This document shows positions 5,194 through 11,813 of a DNA stretch of 11,813 nt, piece after piece. This stretch comes from JAGOUB01 sp964648045. GTDB taxonomy: Bacteria; Patescibacteriota; Gracilibacteria; Peribacterales; Peribacteraceae. The translations under genes were made by a program, and so were the position numbers. Numbering within the stretch: the first letter of the stretch is position 1; each line of letters starts with the position of its first letter. Location: assembly GCA_964648045.1 (NCBI GenBank), contig CAZYNU010000034.1, positions 1 to 11,813 on the forward strand, read 5' to 3'. The notes beneath the pieces are model-generated. The model was not told the origin of the DNA, searched no databases, and saw nothing but the letters and a program-made list of their open reading frames with translations.

Positions 5194-6935
5194 CCAACCA
5201 GGAGATCGCCGCGGCCTTCAACCAGATTGGCGAACTACTGGAGCTGACGGGCGCCAACGTGTTCCGCGTGCGTGCCTATGCCCGCGCCTCGCAGATGATC
5301 GAATCGCTGCCTCAGAGCCTGGCGACCATCGCCAAGGAGGGCGGCGCCAAGGCGCTCAAGGAACTGCCCGGCATCGGCGAGGACTTGGCGGCCAAGATCG
5401 TGGAGATGACGGAGACGGGCGGCCTCAAGTATCTGGACGAACTCAAGGAGCAGGTCCCGGCCGGCCTGATCGAGCTGCTGAAGTTCGAGGGTCTCGGTCC
5501 CAAGAAGGTCCTCAAGCTCTGGCAGGATTTCAAAGTGACGGACGCCGCCGGCCTCGAGAAGCTCCTCGCCTCCGGCAAGCTGGAAGAGGAGAAAGGCTGG
5601 GGCTCTAAATCGGTCGAAAATTTGAAAAGGTCCATGCTTGAGCGCACCGACCTGGCCGCGCGCGTCCCGCTCTACCAGGCCCTGCCTATCGCCGAGTCGG
5701 TCGCGCAGTCGCTGCGCGAGAGCACCCTCTGTGAGCGGGTGGAGATTGCCGGTAGTGCCCGCCGTCGCAAGGAAACCGTGGGCGACCTCGACTTCCTTGC
5801 CACCGGCAAAGACGTGGAGAAGATCATGGACCTGTTCTGTGGACTGCCGCAGGTGGAACGCGTGATGCAGCGCGGCGACACCAAGGCCAGCGTGCGGCTG
5901 GCGCTCGGGCTCCAGGCCGATCTGCGCGTGGTCGACGACGCTGTCTTCGGAGCTGCCCTCCACTACTTTACCGGCAGCAAAGAGCACAATGTCGCCGTGC
6001 GCAGTCTGGCGCTGAAAAAAGGGGTGACCATCAATGAGTACGGCGTTCACAAGGGTACGGCCGACAAGAAGGGAAAACTGCTGGCCGCACGCACCGAGGC
6101 TGATGTGTACGCCGTCCTGAAAATGGACGCACCTCCCCCTGAGCTGCGCGAGAACCGTGGTGAGGTGGAGCTGGCTCTGGCACGCAACCTGCCGCGCCTC
6201 ATTGAAGAGAGCGATCTCAAGGGCGATCTGCACACGCACTCCGACGTGAGTGACGGCACCTTGCCGCTGGAAGAGATGGCCGCCGCCGCCCGCGACCGCG
6301 GCTACGAGTACTACGCCATCACCGACCATGCTTCGGCTATGGGCATGGTCCGCGGTATCAAGGCCGATACTGTCGCCGACTTCGTCGCCCGCGTGCGCGC
6401 CGCCGAGAAGAAAGTGAAGGGGATTCACCTCCTGGCCGGCGCCGAGGTCGACATCTTGGAAGACGGCCGGCTCTATTTACCCGACGACGCGCTCGCGCTG
6501 CTCGACTGGGTGGTGGCCTCGCCGCACCAGCACCTACGCCAAGAGCCCGCGGCCGCCACGGCGCGTCTGCTGAAGGCCGTCTCGCACCCACTCGTCGATG
6601 TAATTGGTCATCCCAGTGGCCGTGTGCTCGGCAAGCGAGGGGGACTCGAGCCCGACTGGACACAAATCTTCGCTGCCGCCGCCAAGCATGGCACAGCGAT
6701 GGAGTTGAACTGTTCACCCGACCGCGTCGATCTCTCTGATGCGCTCGCCTACCAAGCCAAACGCGCAGGCGTGGGCATACTGCTCAACAGCGACGCACAC
6801 TCGCCCGACGGCTTCGGCCGCCGGTACGGTGTGTTCCAAGCCCGCCGTGCCTGGCTAACGCCGAGTGATGTGCTGAACGCCTTGCCCTGGGGGAAGTTTC
6901 AGAAGCAGGTGCTGCGTGCCAAGAGTAAGGCTTAA
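5190..6935 (+). CDS. polX: DNA polymerase X with C-terminal PHP domain
   Basis: Bacterial family X DNA polymerase, a gap-filling repair enzyme with a 3'-5' exonuclease/AP-endonuclease-type PHP domain. At 581 residues it is the usual length and appears complete. Domains in order: N-terminal 8-kDa-like region (1-~85) with a helix-hairpin-helix LPGIGEDLAAKI (~residue 53); a second HhH-like FEGLGPKKVLKL (~residue 97); the polymerase palm with GSARRRKETVGDLDFLAT (~residues 187-205; catalytic DLD) and ADLRVVD (~residue 245; third Asp); and the PHP domain from ~residue 343, with GDLHTHSDVSDG, YYAITDHA, AGAEVDILEDG, VASPHQH, DVIGHPSGR, AMELNCSP and LNSDAHSP. All expected metal-ligand motifs are visible. 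The start ATG at 5190 overlaps the preceding stop and has a TATACT box 7 bases upstream. A role in base-excision repair is inferred from family members. Confidence 0.95.
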   Translation: MTNQEIAAAFNQIGELLELTGANVFRVRAYARASQMIESLPQSLATIAKEGGAKALKELPGIGEDLAAKIVEMTETGGLKYLDELKEQVPAGLIELLKFEGLGPKKVLKLWQDFKVTDAAGLEKLLASGKLEEEKGWGSKSVENLKRSMLERTDLAARVPLYQALPIAESVAQSLRESTLCERVEIAGSARRRKETVGDLDFLATGKDVEKIMDLFCGLPQVERVMQRGDTKASVRLALGLQADLRVVDDAVFGAALHYFTGSKEHNVAVRSLALKKGVTINEYGVHKGTADKKGKLLAARTEADVYAVLKMDAPPPELRENRGEVELALARNLPRLIEESDLKGDLHTHSDVSDGTLPLEEMAAAARDRGYEYYAITDHASAMGMVRGIKADTVADFVARVRAAEKKVKGIHLLAGAEVDILEDGRLYLPDDALALLDWVVASPHQHLRQEPAAATARLLKAVSHPLVDVIGHPSGRVLGKRGGLEPDWTQIFAAAAKHGTAMELNCSPDRVDLSDALAYQAKRAGVGILLNSDAHSPDGFGRRYGVFQARRAWLTPSDVLNALPWGKFQKQVLRAKSKA

Positions 6936-7003
6936 GTGGGGAAGGCGCGTGTAGTTAGGTTTATTTGACGTTGCTTGAGTGGGGAAAAAATTGTCGAGTA
7001 GGG

Positions 7004-7031
7004 TTGACACCAGGATCACTGGACGTACAGT
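7004..7031 (+). promoter_or_regulatory. Sigma70-type promoter in gene-free region
   Basis: A consensus TTGACA (7004-7009), a 16-base spacer and TACAGT (7026-7031). This is the best promoter in the window. The predicted start near 7036-7038 falls at the foot of a UUCG-capped hairpin, and no reading frame begins nearby. Confidence 0.6.
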
Positions 7032-7035
7032 ACGC

Positions 7036-7190
7036 CTCCCCTTCGGGGGATCCGATCCTTCGACCAACGTACCTATAGATCCTCTTTTCGGAGGAGAGCG
7101 TCCTCCTGTCTCCCCGGTTTTGGCCGGGAGGGAGGGGCGGGAGGAAGTGTTTTCCAAGGAAAGGGGGTTCATGGGTACCGAGGTCGGATT
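7036..7190 (+). ncRNA. Candidate structured RNA (unknown class) upstream of the small basic protein gene
   Basis: No coding sequence fits here, but the transcript from the 7004 promoter folds well by hand. It begins with TCCCC-TTCG-GGGGA (7037-7050). A closing stem pairs 7050-7055, 7057-7058, 7060-7062 and 7069-7073 with the uninterrupted stretch 7174-7189; all bulges are on the 5' side. Enclosed branches are TCCTC/GAGGA (7080-7095), a layered hairpin 7101-7145 (TCCTCC/GGAGGA outside, CCCGG/CCGGG inside) and TTTC/GAAA (7151-7162). It does not show the signatures I know for SRP RNA, tmRNA, RNase P RNA or common riboswitches. No U-run terminator follows, so it may be the long leader of the next gene rather than a free RNA. 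The 3' boundary is uncertain. Confidence 0.45.
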
Positions 7191-7197
7191 TCGGTTG

Positions 7198-7232
7198 CGG
7201 TGGGGCAGGCGAGAACGTCTTGCCGCCACCAG
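7198..7232 (+). other. Hairpin before the small basic protein gene
   Basis: GGTGG-GGCA pairs with TGCC-(G)-CCACC around a loop containing GAGAAC. It overlaps the -35 element of the next promoter. With the upstream RNA it makes the whole 7036-7232 stretch structured. Confidence 0.4.
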
Positions 7233-7248
7233 CCTCTCCGCCTACACT
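7220..7248 (+). promoter_or_regulatory. Possible promoter of the small basic protein gene
   Basis: TTGCCG (7220-7225), 17 bases, TACACT (7243-7248). It would give a short pyrimidine-rich leader of ~11 bases before the ATG at 7267, with no Shine-Dalgarno sequence. If used, the upstream RNA would be transcribed independently. Confidence 0.4.
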
Positions 7249-7266
7249 CCCCGCACCACTCTCTCT

Positions 7267-7455
7267 ATGGGTCAAGGAACACGTGCCACCGAAATCAAGC
7301 AGCGCCGCCATCGCCGCGCCAAGTTGAAGGCTCTTCGCGCCAAGTACGTCGAAGCAAAGTCCGCCGGCGACAAGGAGAAGATCCTTGCCAAGGCCTCGCG
7401 CCTGACGCCGTGGCTGAGCAACGAGCAGTTTAAAGCGCTGGCCAAGGCCAAGTAA
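7267..7455 (+). CDS. Small basic protein, 62 residues, DUF6800-like
   Basis: A lysine/arginine-rich cytosolic protein starting MGQGTRATEIKQRRHRRAKL, continuing with a helical KYVEAKSAGDKEKILAKASR segment and ending TPWLSNEQFKALAKAK. The layout (basic RRxRRAKLxxLRxKY, then DKEKILxKxxRxxPWLS) resembles small conserved proteins I remember as DUF6800; function unknown. The charge suggests nucleic-acid or ribosome binding, which is inference. It occupies a place and size reminiscent of ribosomal protein bS20, but the sequence does not match bS20. The frame is open 96 codons further upstream through the structured RNA region, but that part does not look like protein. Its stop lies 3 bases from the stop of the convergent zinc-ribbon gene. 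Confidence 0.78.
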   Translation: MGQGTRATEIKQRRHRRAKLKALRAKYVEAKSAGDKEKILAKASRLTPWLSNEQFKALAKAK

Positions 7456-7470
7456 CCCTTAGGGTTGGCC
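7446..7470. terminator. Palindrome between convergent stop codons
   Basis: GGCC-(AAGT)-AACCC-TTA-GGGTT-GGCC spans both stop codons (7453-7455 plus, 7459-7461 minus). It could serve as a bidirectional transcription end or mRNA 3' hairpin. There is no T-run on either side, so intrinsic termination is doubtful. Confidence 0.35.
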
Positions 7471-7599
7471 GTTGTCGCAGCATGTCTCGCAGAGCGATCC
7501 GCATGTTTCGCAGTGCTTTTTGAGTCGTCGTTCAATCAGTCGACCGCCGCAGACGAGGCAGTGTTCCGTGACCAGGCAGGAGCGGACGGTCTCTTCCAT
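7459..7599 (-). CDS. 46-residue cysteine-rich zinc-ribbon-like protein
   Basis: Starts METVR-like (MEETVRSCLVTEHCLVCGGR) and ends KKHCETCGSLCETCCDNGQP. Eight cysteines in 46 residues include three CxxC pairs (C14/C17, C30/C33, C37/C40) around a basic LIERRLKK segment, the layout of a small zinc ribbon. I do not recognise a named family or function. ATG at 7599 is preceded by TATGAT ending 6 bases upstream, a leaderless arrangement; the frame continues further upstream but overlaps the divergent alkyltransferase gene. The 3' end is convergent with the small basic protein gene. The spacing of the cysteines makes chance unlikely. Confidence 0.7.
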   Translation of the reverse strand: MEETVRSCLVTEHCLVCGGRLIERRLKKHCETCGSLCETCCDNGQP

Positions 7600-7605
7600 G
7601 CGTCG

Positions 7606-7611
7606 ATCATA
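7606..7611 (-). promoter_or_regulatory. -10 hexamer of the zinc-ribbon gene, leaderless type
   Basis: Minus-strand TATGAT ends 6 bases before the ATG at 7599. It lies back to back with the plus-strand TATGCT at 7621, so the 33 bases between the two start codons carry two divergent promoters. Confidence 0.45.
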
Positions 7612-7620
7612 GCGCGGGCG

Positions 7621-7626
7621 TATGCT
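7621..7626 (+). promoter_or_regulatory. -10 hexamer of the alkyltransferase gene, leaderless type
   Basis: TATGCT ends 6 bases before the ATG at 7633. No clear -35 is seen. It supports the 7633 start over the longer open frame. Confidence 0.45.
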
Positions 7627-7632
7627 GACGCC

Positions 7633-8082
7633 ATGGACAGCTTGGTCATGGATACCCCCGTCGGTCGCATTCGTCTGCTGGCGGATAGGGAGTCTCTTGT
7701 AGCGATTGAGCGAACGGCGGCAAAAACCAGCGCTCAAACCGCCACGTCGCCGGTGCTGCGTGCCGCGCGCAACCAGTTGCGAGAATATTTTGAGGGGCGT
7801 CGTGCCTCGTTTGACCTGTCGCTCGCGCCGGCCGCGACGCCTTTTCAGCAGAAGGTGCGAGAGGCACTGCTACGGATCCCGTTCGCCAAGACGGCGACTT
7901 ACGCAGAGATTGCCAAAGCCATTGGCACCAAGAGTCCGCGCGCCGTCGGCCAAGCCGTGGGCAGTAACCCCTTACTGGTGATCGTGCCTTGTCATCGTAT
8001 TGTTGCCAGTGGCGGCGGAATCGGCGGCTTTGCTTGGGGACTGCGCGTTAAGAAGCGACTCTTGTCTCATGAGAAAAGTTGA
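7633..8082 (+). CDS. ogt: Methylated-DNA--[protein]-cysteine S-methyltransferase
   Basis: Suicidal repair protein that moves an alkyl group from O6-alkylguanine (or O4-alkylthymine) in DNA to its own cysteine. It is 149 residues, short but normal for Ogt/MGMT-type proteins without an Ada regulatory domain. It starts MDSLVMDTPVGRIRLLADRE. The C-terminal DNA-binding and catalytic domain begins at PFQQKVREALLRIPFAKTAT, continues with YAEIAKAIGTKSPRAVGQAV (helix-turn-helix and the arginine finger region) and holds the active site VPCHRIV (~residues 117-123), then GGIGGFAWGLRVKKRLL. All key positions are present. The start at 7633 is set by the family N-terminus and the TATGCT box; an upstream in-frame extension runs antisense through the zinc-ribbon gene. 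The gene symbol could equally be given as mgmt-like. Confidence 0.93.
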   Translation: MDSLVMDTPVGRIRLLADRESLVAIERTAAKTSAQTATSPVLRAARNQLREYFEGRRASFDLSLAPAATPFQQKVREALLRIPFAKTATYAEIAKAIGTKSPRAVGQAVGSNPLLVIVPCHRIVASGGGIGGFAWGLRVKKRLLSHEKS

Positions 8083-8176
8083 ACTTGGCGTGATCGTTGC
8101 GTCGTACGGTACGCGCGTTTGCAGGATGTAACCGCGTCGGGTGCGTGGTTTTCCTCGTCTCGTCGGCAATTTCAGG

Positions 8177-8231
8177 CTGGCAAGCGTACCTCACATGGGG
8201 TACTGTGGCGCGGCTCCCGGGGCTTCCCGGG
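8177..8231 (+). promoter_or_regulatory. Possible promoter and leader hairpin of typA
   Basis: CTGGCA (8177-8182), 18 bases, TACTGT (8201-8206) is a weak promoter candidate. The leader would then contain CCCGGG-GCTT-CCCGGG (8216-8231), a 6-bp GC hairpin ending 17 bases before the typA ATG. The leader also contains CCTCCTT, the opposite of a Shine-Dalgarno sequence. No ribosome binding site is visible. Confidence 0.3.
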
Positions 8232-8248
8232 CCTCCTTGAACGACTGT

Positions 8249-10057
<1,809 letters not shown>

Positions 10058-10070
10058 TCTTCGCTTCAAT

Positions 10071-10096
10071 AAAAGAGGGCTCCGGCCCTCTTTTTT
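10071..10096 (+). terminator. Intrinsic terminator of typA
   Basis: AAAAGAGGGC, loop TCCG and GCCCTCTTTTTT form a 10-bp stem followed by a T-run, 14 bases after the typA stop. The flanking A-run makes it potentially active in both directions. Confidence 0.9.
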
Positions 10097-10111
10097 GTAC
10101 GTAGAAATTCG

Positions 10112-10200
10112 CCCCCGGCGCACGGTGGCGTCTTTGGAACGGAGGGGCGCGCGCCGGCCGGGGGTGAAGGGGCACGAAGGATATTTCCTCCTTCGGGAGG
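10112..10200. other. GC-rich hairpins in gene-free region after typA
   Basis: CCGGCGC (10115-10121) pairs with GCGCCGG (10151-10157), extended by CCC/GGG across a 2-base bulge. A second hairpin CCTCC-TTCG-GGAGG (10187-10200) has a stable tetraloop. The 10058-10330 stretch contains no credible gene: the terminator, these hairpins, the assembly gap and one palindromic repeat account for it. A structured RNA interrupted by the gap is possible. Confidence 0.4.
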
Positions 10201-10227
10201 GCGTCACCACCAAGCAGAACCATGGAG

Positions 10228-10237
10228 NNNNNNNNNN
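10228..10237. other. Assembly gap (10 N)
   Basis: Ten Ns of probably unknown true length in a scaffold. The flanks are hairpin- and repeat-rich, which is a common reason for an assembler to break. Confidence 0.99.
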
Positions 10238-10249
10238 CCAGCGCTTTTG

Positions 10250-10278
10250 GGTACTTTTGGCGCGTTGCCAAAAGTACC
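10250..10278. repeat. Palindromic repeat, same family as 958-992
   Basis: GGTACTTTTGG (10250-10260) and its exact complement (10268-10278) flank CGCGTTG. The core CTTTTGGCGC...CCAAAAG matches the copy at 958-992, with different outer arms (GGTA instead of CCACGTT). It sits 12 bases from the assembly gap, as expected for a repeat. Confidence 0.65.
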
Positions 10279-10330
10279 AACCGTCCATTACAACTATGAC
10301 CAAAATGAGAAATCTGGCATCCTAGCGCTA

Positions 10331-10870
10331 ATGATTTTCTGCCCCCTCCCCGGCGCCCCCACCGTCAGCCAGGGCTTCGGCCAGAACCCCGACATCTACA
10401 AGCAGTTCGGATTTCTGGGTCACGAAGGCATCGATTTCTCGGTGCCCGTCGGCACGATCATCTACGCCCCGCACGACGGCATGGTGACCGTGAAAGACAC
10501 TGGCCCGCAGGGCTACGGATTACACATCATCATTCAAGATCCGAAGCGCCAGAGTCTGCTGGCGCATCTCTCGAAGACGACGCTCAAGACCGGCGATAAC
10601 GTCAGCCAGGGCGACCCGGTGGGCGAGAGCGGCCAGACGGGCATGACCAGCGGGCCACACCTGCACTGGACATTCCGCTTGTTGCAGAACGGTGTCACGC
10701 TCAATAAGGATAATGGCTTCGGCGGCGCTCTCGACGTGTCACAGTTCGTGCGCCTGTGGCAGCCGCAAAACCTCTACGATCACGCGGTATACACTCCCGA
10801 TGCCGCTGCCTGCAAAGCCCTAAAATTGGCCCAAAACCAGCAACTGAAGAACCCTCACCGTCTTGCTTGA
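10331..10870 (+). CDS. M23 family zinc endopeptidase without signal peptide
   Basis: LytM/lysostaphin-type metallopeptidase that normally cuts peptide cross-links in peptidoglycan. The protein is 179 residues, essentially only the catalytic domain. The N-terminus MIFCPLPGAPTVSQGFGQNP leads directly into the domain. Zinc ligands are H and D of GHEGIDFSVPVG (~residues 35-46) and the second H of GPHLHWTFR (~residue 113); AHLS (~residue 78) supplies the other conserved His. No signal peptide or transmembrane segment is visible, so export or lysis-dependent release would be needed. The VSQGFGxNPxxYxxFGxxGHxGIDF opening is like stand-alone and phage-associated M23 domains. The start at 10331 is chosen over the longer frame, which runs back to the assembly gap through the palindrome; CATCCT ends 7 bases before it. 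The channel-like gene follows 2 bases after the stop. Confidence 0.88.
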   Translation: MIFCPLPGAPTVSQGFGQNPDIYKQFGFLGHEGIDFSVPVGTIIYAPHDGMVTVKDTGPQGYGLHIIIQDPKRQSLLAHLSKTTLKTGDNVSQGDPVGESGQTGMTSGPHLHWTFRLLQNGVTLNKDNGFGGALDVSQFVRLWQPQNLYDHAVYTPDAAACKALKLAQNQQLKNPHRLA

Positions 10871-10872
10871 GC

Positions 10873-11547
10873 ATGTCTCGCGCCCCTCAGCCCGTCACCG
10901 CTCTGCCAACGAATCGCATCGAAGCCCTCCACGACGCGTTCTTCCCGATCGTGATGACGCTGCTTGTACTGGAGTTCCACGTGCCAGAAGGCATGGACGG
11001 GCACCTGGCTGAAGCCCTGACGGCGTTGGTGCCAAACATCTTCAACTACTTCCTGACGTTCGTGGTGCTGGGCGTCTATTGGATTGGCCAACATAACCAG
11101 TTTCACTACATCGAGCGCACCGACCGTTTCCTGCTCTGGATCAACGTTGTCTTTCTCATGATGGTCGCGTTGCTGCCGTTCTCGACGGCGCTGCTTAGCC
11201 GCTATATCAATGAATTTCTGGCGCATGCGGCGTACGGATTGAACATCGCACTGATCGGCGTGGTGGCTTCATGGCACTGGTGGTATGCCACTGTCCATCA
11301 CCGTCTGACCGACCATGATCTGACGAAAGACATGATTGCCGCCGTACAGCGCCGCATCCTCATTGCCCCCGCTCTCTCTGTTGCAGGCACTCTTGCGTGG
11401 TTCCTGCATCCACTTTTGAGCCTTGCTGTCTTCCTGACCATTCCCGTTTTCTACATTTGGCCAGGTCGCGTCGACCAGGAGTTCCGCCAGCATGCTGTGC
11501 CGCATGATGACGGTCATGATCACGCCGTCAGTTCCCACCAACACTAA
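10873..11547 (+). CDS. TMEM175-family integral membrane protein (DUF1211), putative potassium channel
   Basis: Bacterial TMEM175 proteins form potassium-permeable channels; this one has 224 residues. The family opening is present as NRIEALHDAFFPIVMTLLVL (~residues 14-33), but the usual RxxxFSD motif reads RIEALHD, so Phe-Ser is Leu-His. Hydrophobic segments follow at ~20-37, ~55-75, ~88-110, ~115-135 and two between ~164 and 202, giving six helices. The C-terminal tail is histidine-rich (HAVPHDDGHDHAVSSHQH) and may bind metal. The start ATG at 10873 follows the peptidase stop by 2 bases; the longer frame overlaps the peptidase gene in another frame. The two genes are likely one operon. Family membership is good; conduction and selectivity are inference. 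Confidence 0.85.
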   Translation: MSRAPQPVTALPTNRIEALHDAFFPIVMTLLVLEFHVPEGMDGHLAEALTALVPNIFNYFLTFVVLGVYWIGQHNQFHYIERTDRFLLWINVVFLMMVALLPFSTALLSRYINEFLAHAAYGLNIALIGVVASWHWWYATVHHRLTDHDLTKDMIAAVQRRILIAPALSVAGTLAWFLHPLLSLAVFLTIPVFYIWPGRVDQEFRQHAVPHDDGHDHAVSSHQH

Positions 11548-11654
11548 TGCCGAACCGTCCGGATTTGGAGAATGCCCTAAAGGATAAAAAATAAAATTAA
11601 TCAAATTTTTCGAATCAATAACTTTTGATGACAAAAATAATTAGCATTTAAAAA
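11548..11654. other. Intergenic region with abrupt shift to AT-rich DNA
   Basis: GC-rich sequence ends around 11575 (after GGAGAATGCCCTAAAGG) and is replaced by A/T-dominated DNA to the window end. No gene or clear terminator hairpin is visible between the two convergent stops. Confidence 0.7.
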
Positions 11655-11813
11655 TTACGAAAGTCTTCGATTAATACGGTCAAAAACTTTAAATGCAGAT
11701 CTGAAATCTTTTTTATCGTCTTCATTTAAAACAAAATTTGCAGGAGCAATTAGCTTCAATGGATCAATATTCAGTGTCGCAGCCAAGGTTGAGATAGTTG
11801 ATAGCCTGACATC
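11655..11813 (-). CDS. XRE-family helix-turn-helix regulator, C-terminal part (cut by window edge)
   Basis: The minus strand from the window edge reads, without stop, DVRLSTISTLAATLNIDPLK, then LIAPANFVLNEDD and a helical KKDFRSAFKVFDRINRRLS, ending in TAA at 11657-11655 (52 residues seen). The STISTLAATLNIDPLKLI segment is the typical last helix of Cro/C1-type HTH domains (pattern S.xTLxxIAxxLxVxxxxL). A charged C-terminal extension of ~30 residues follows. The recognition helix lies outside the window, so the target cannot be judged. Its codons are strongly A/T-biased, unlike every other gene here, suggesting recent acquisition. It could be a phage-type repressor, an antitoxin or a restriction-modification controller. 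Confidence 0.68.
   Translation of the reverse strand, partial: DVRLSTISTLAATLNIDPLKLIAPANFVLNEDDKKDFRSAFKVFDRINRRLS

Noticed and set aside
5235..6428. 397-residue open frame antisense to polX
   Set aside because: It is the complement of a well-supported gene in high-GC DNA; the translation has no domain features.
7267..7455. Ribosomal protein bS20
   Set aside because: Size and charge fit, but the sequence pattern (PWLSNEQF ending, 62 residues) does not match bS20.
8232..8238. CCTCCTT just upstream of typA
   Set aside because: It is the complement of a Shine-Dalgarno sequence, not one; probably chance in a GC-rich leader.

Overview
The window is GC-rich bacterial chromosome carrying mostly housekeeping genes. 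It is a scaffold, with a 10-N gap at 10228-10237, and its last ~240 bases are strikingly AT-rich. I cannot place the organism firmly. Adk has a very short LID segment and an unusual P-loop (GIQGSGKGTQ), there is no rpmD or rpsE beside rplO, and several genes look leaderless. Together these fit a member of the candidate phyla radiation/Patescibacteria (a Peribacteria- or Peregrinibacteria-like genome), but that is inference.

Left part, minus strand (1-2998): rplO-secY, then a strong intrinsic terminator, then adk-map (map runs off the left edge). This is the distal half of the classical spc ribosomal-protein operon, split in two. The 389-base gap between secY and adk holds no gene but is full of palindromes: two copies of a short CTTTTGGCGC...CCAAAAG-type repeat and a ~150-base imperfect hairpin. 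rplO heads its own transcript and faces a divergent plus-strand gene.

Middle, plus strand (3186-6935): a ~120-residue protein of unknown function, an adenosine/AMP deaminase-family zinc hydrolase with altered substrate-side motifs, a DUF5946-type protein with a CPxCG start, and a full-length bacterial DNA polymerase X with PHP domain. The last two overlap by ATGA.

From 6936 to 7266 there is no gene. Instead there is a good sigma70-type promoter (TTGACA-16-TACAGT) followed by a stretch that folds on paper into a multibranched RNA about 150 nt long; this is the best candidate for something undescribed. Then come a 62-residue basic protein, a convergent 46-residue cysteine-rich zinc-ribbon-like protein, a divergent O6-alkylguanine alkyltransferase, and typA/bipA with a textbook terminator.

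Right part (10058-11813): a structured, gene-free stretch with the assembly gap and a third copy of the palindromic repeat; an M23 zinc peptidase without signal peptide, 2 bases ahead of a TMEM175-family cation-channel-like protein with a histidine-rich tail; and finally an abrupt switch to AT-rich DNA with the C-terminal end of an XRE-type HTH regulator on the minus strand, cut by the window edge.

A recurring theme is translation initiation: I see no convincing Shine-Dalgarno sequence before any gene, while several genes have a TATNNT hexamer ending 6-7 bases before the ATG, as expected for leaderless mRNAs. Genes inside operons (map, secY, the TMEM175 gene) lack this hexamer and instead overlap or closely follow the preceding stop codon.
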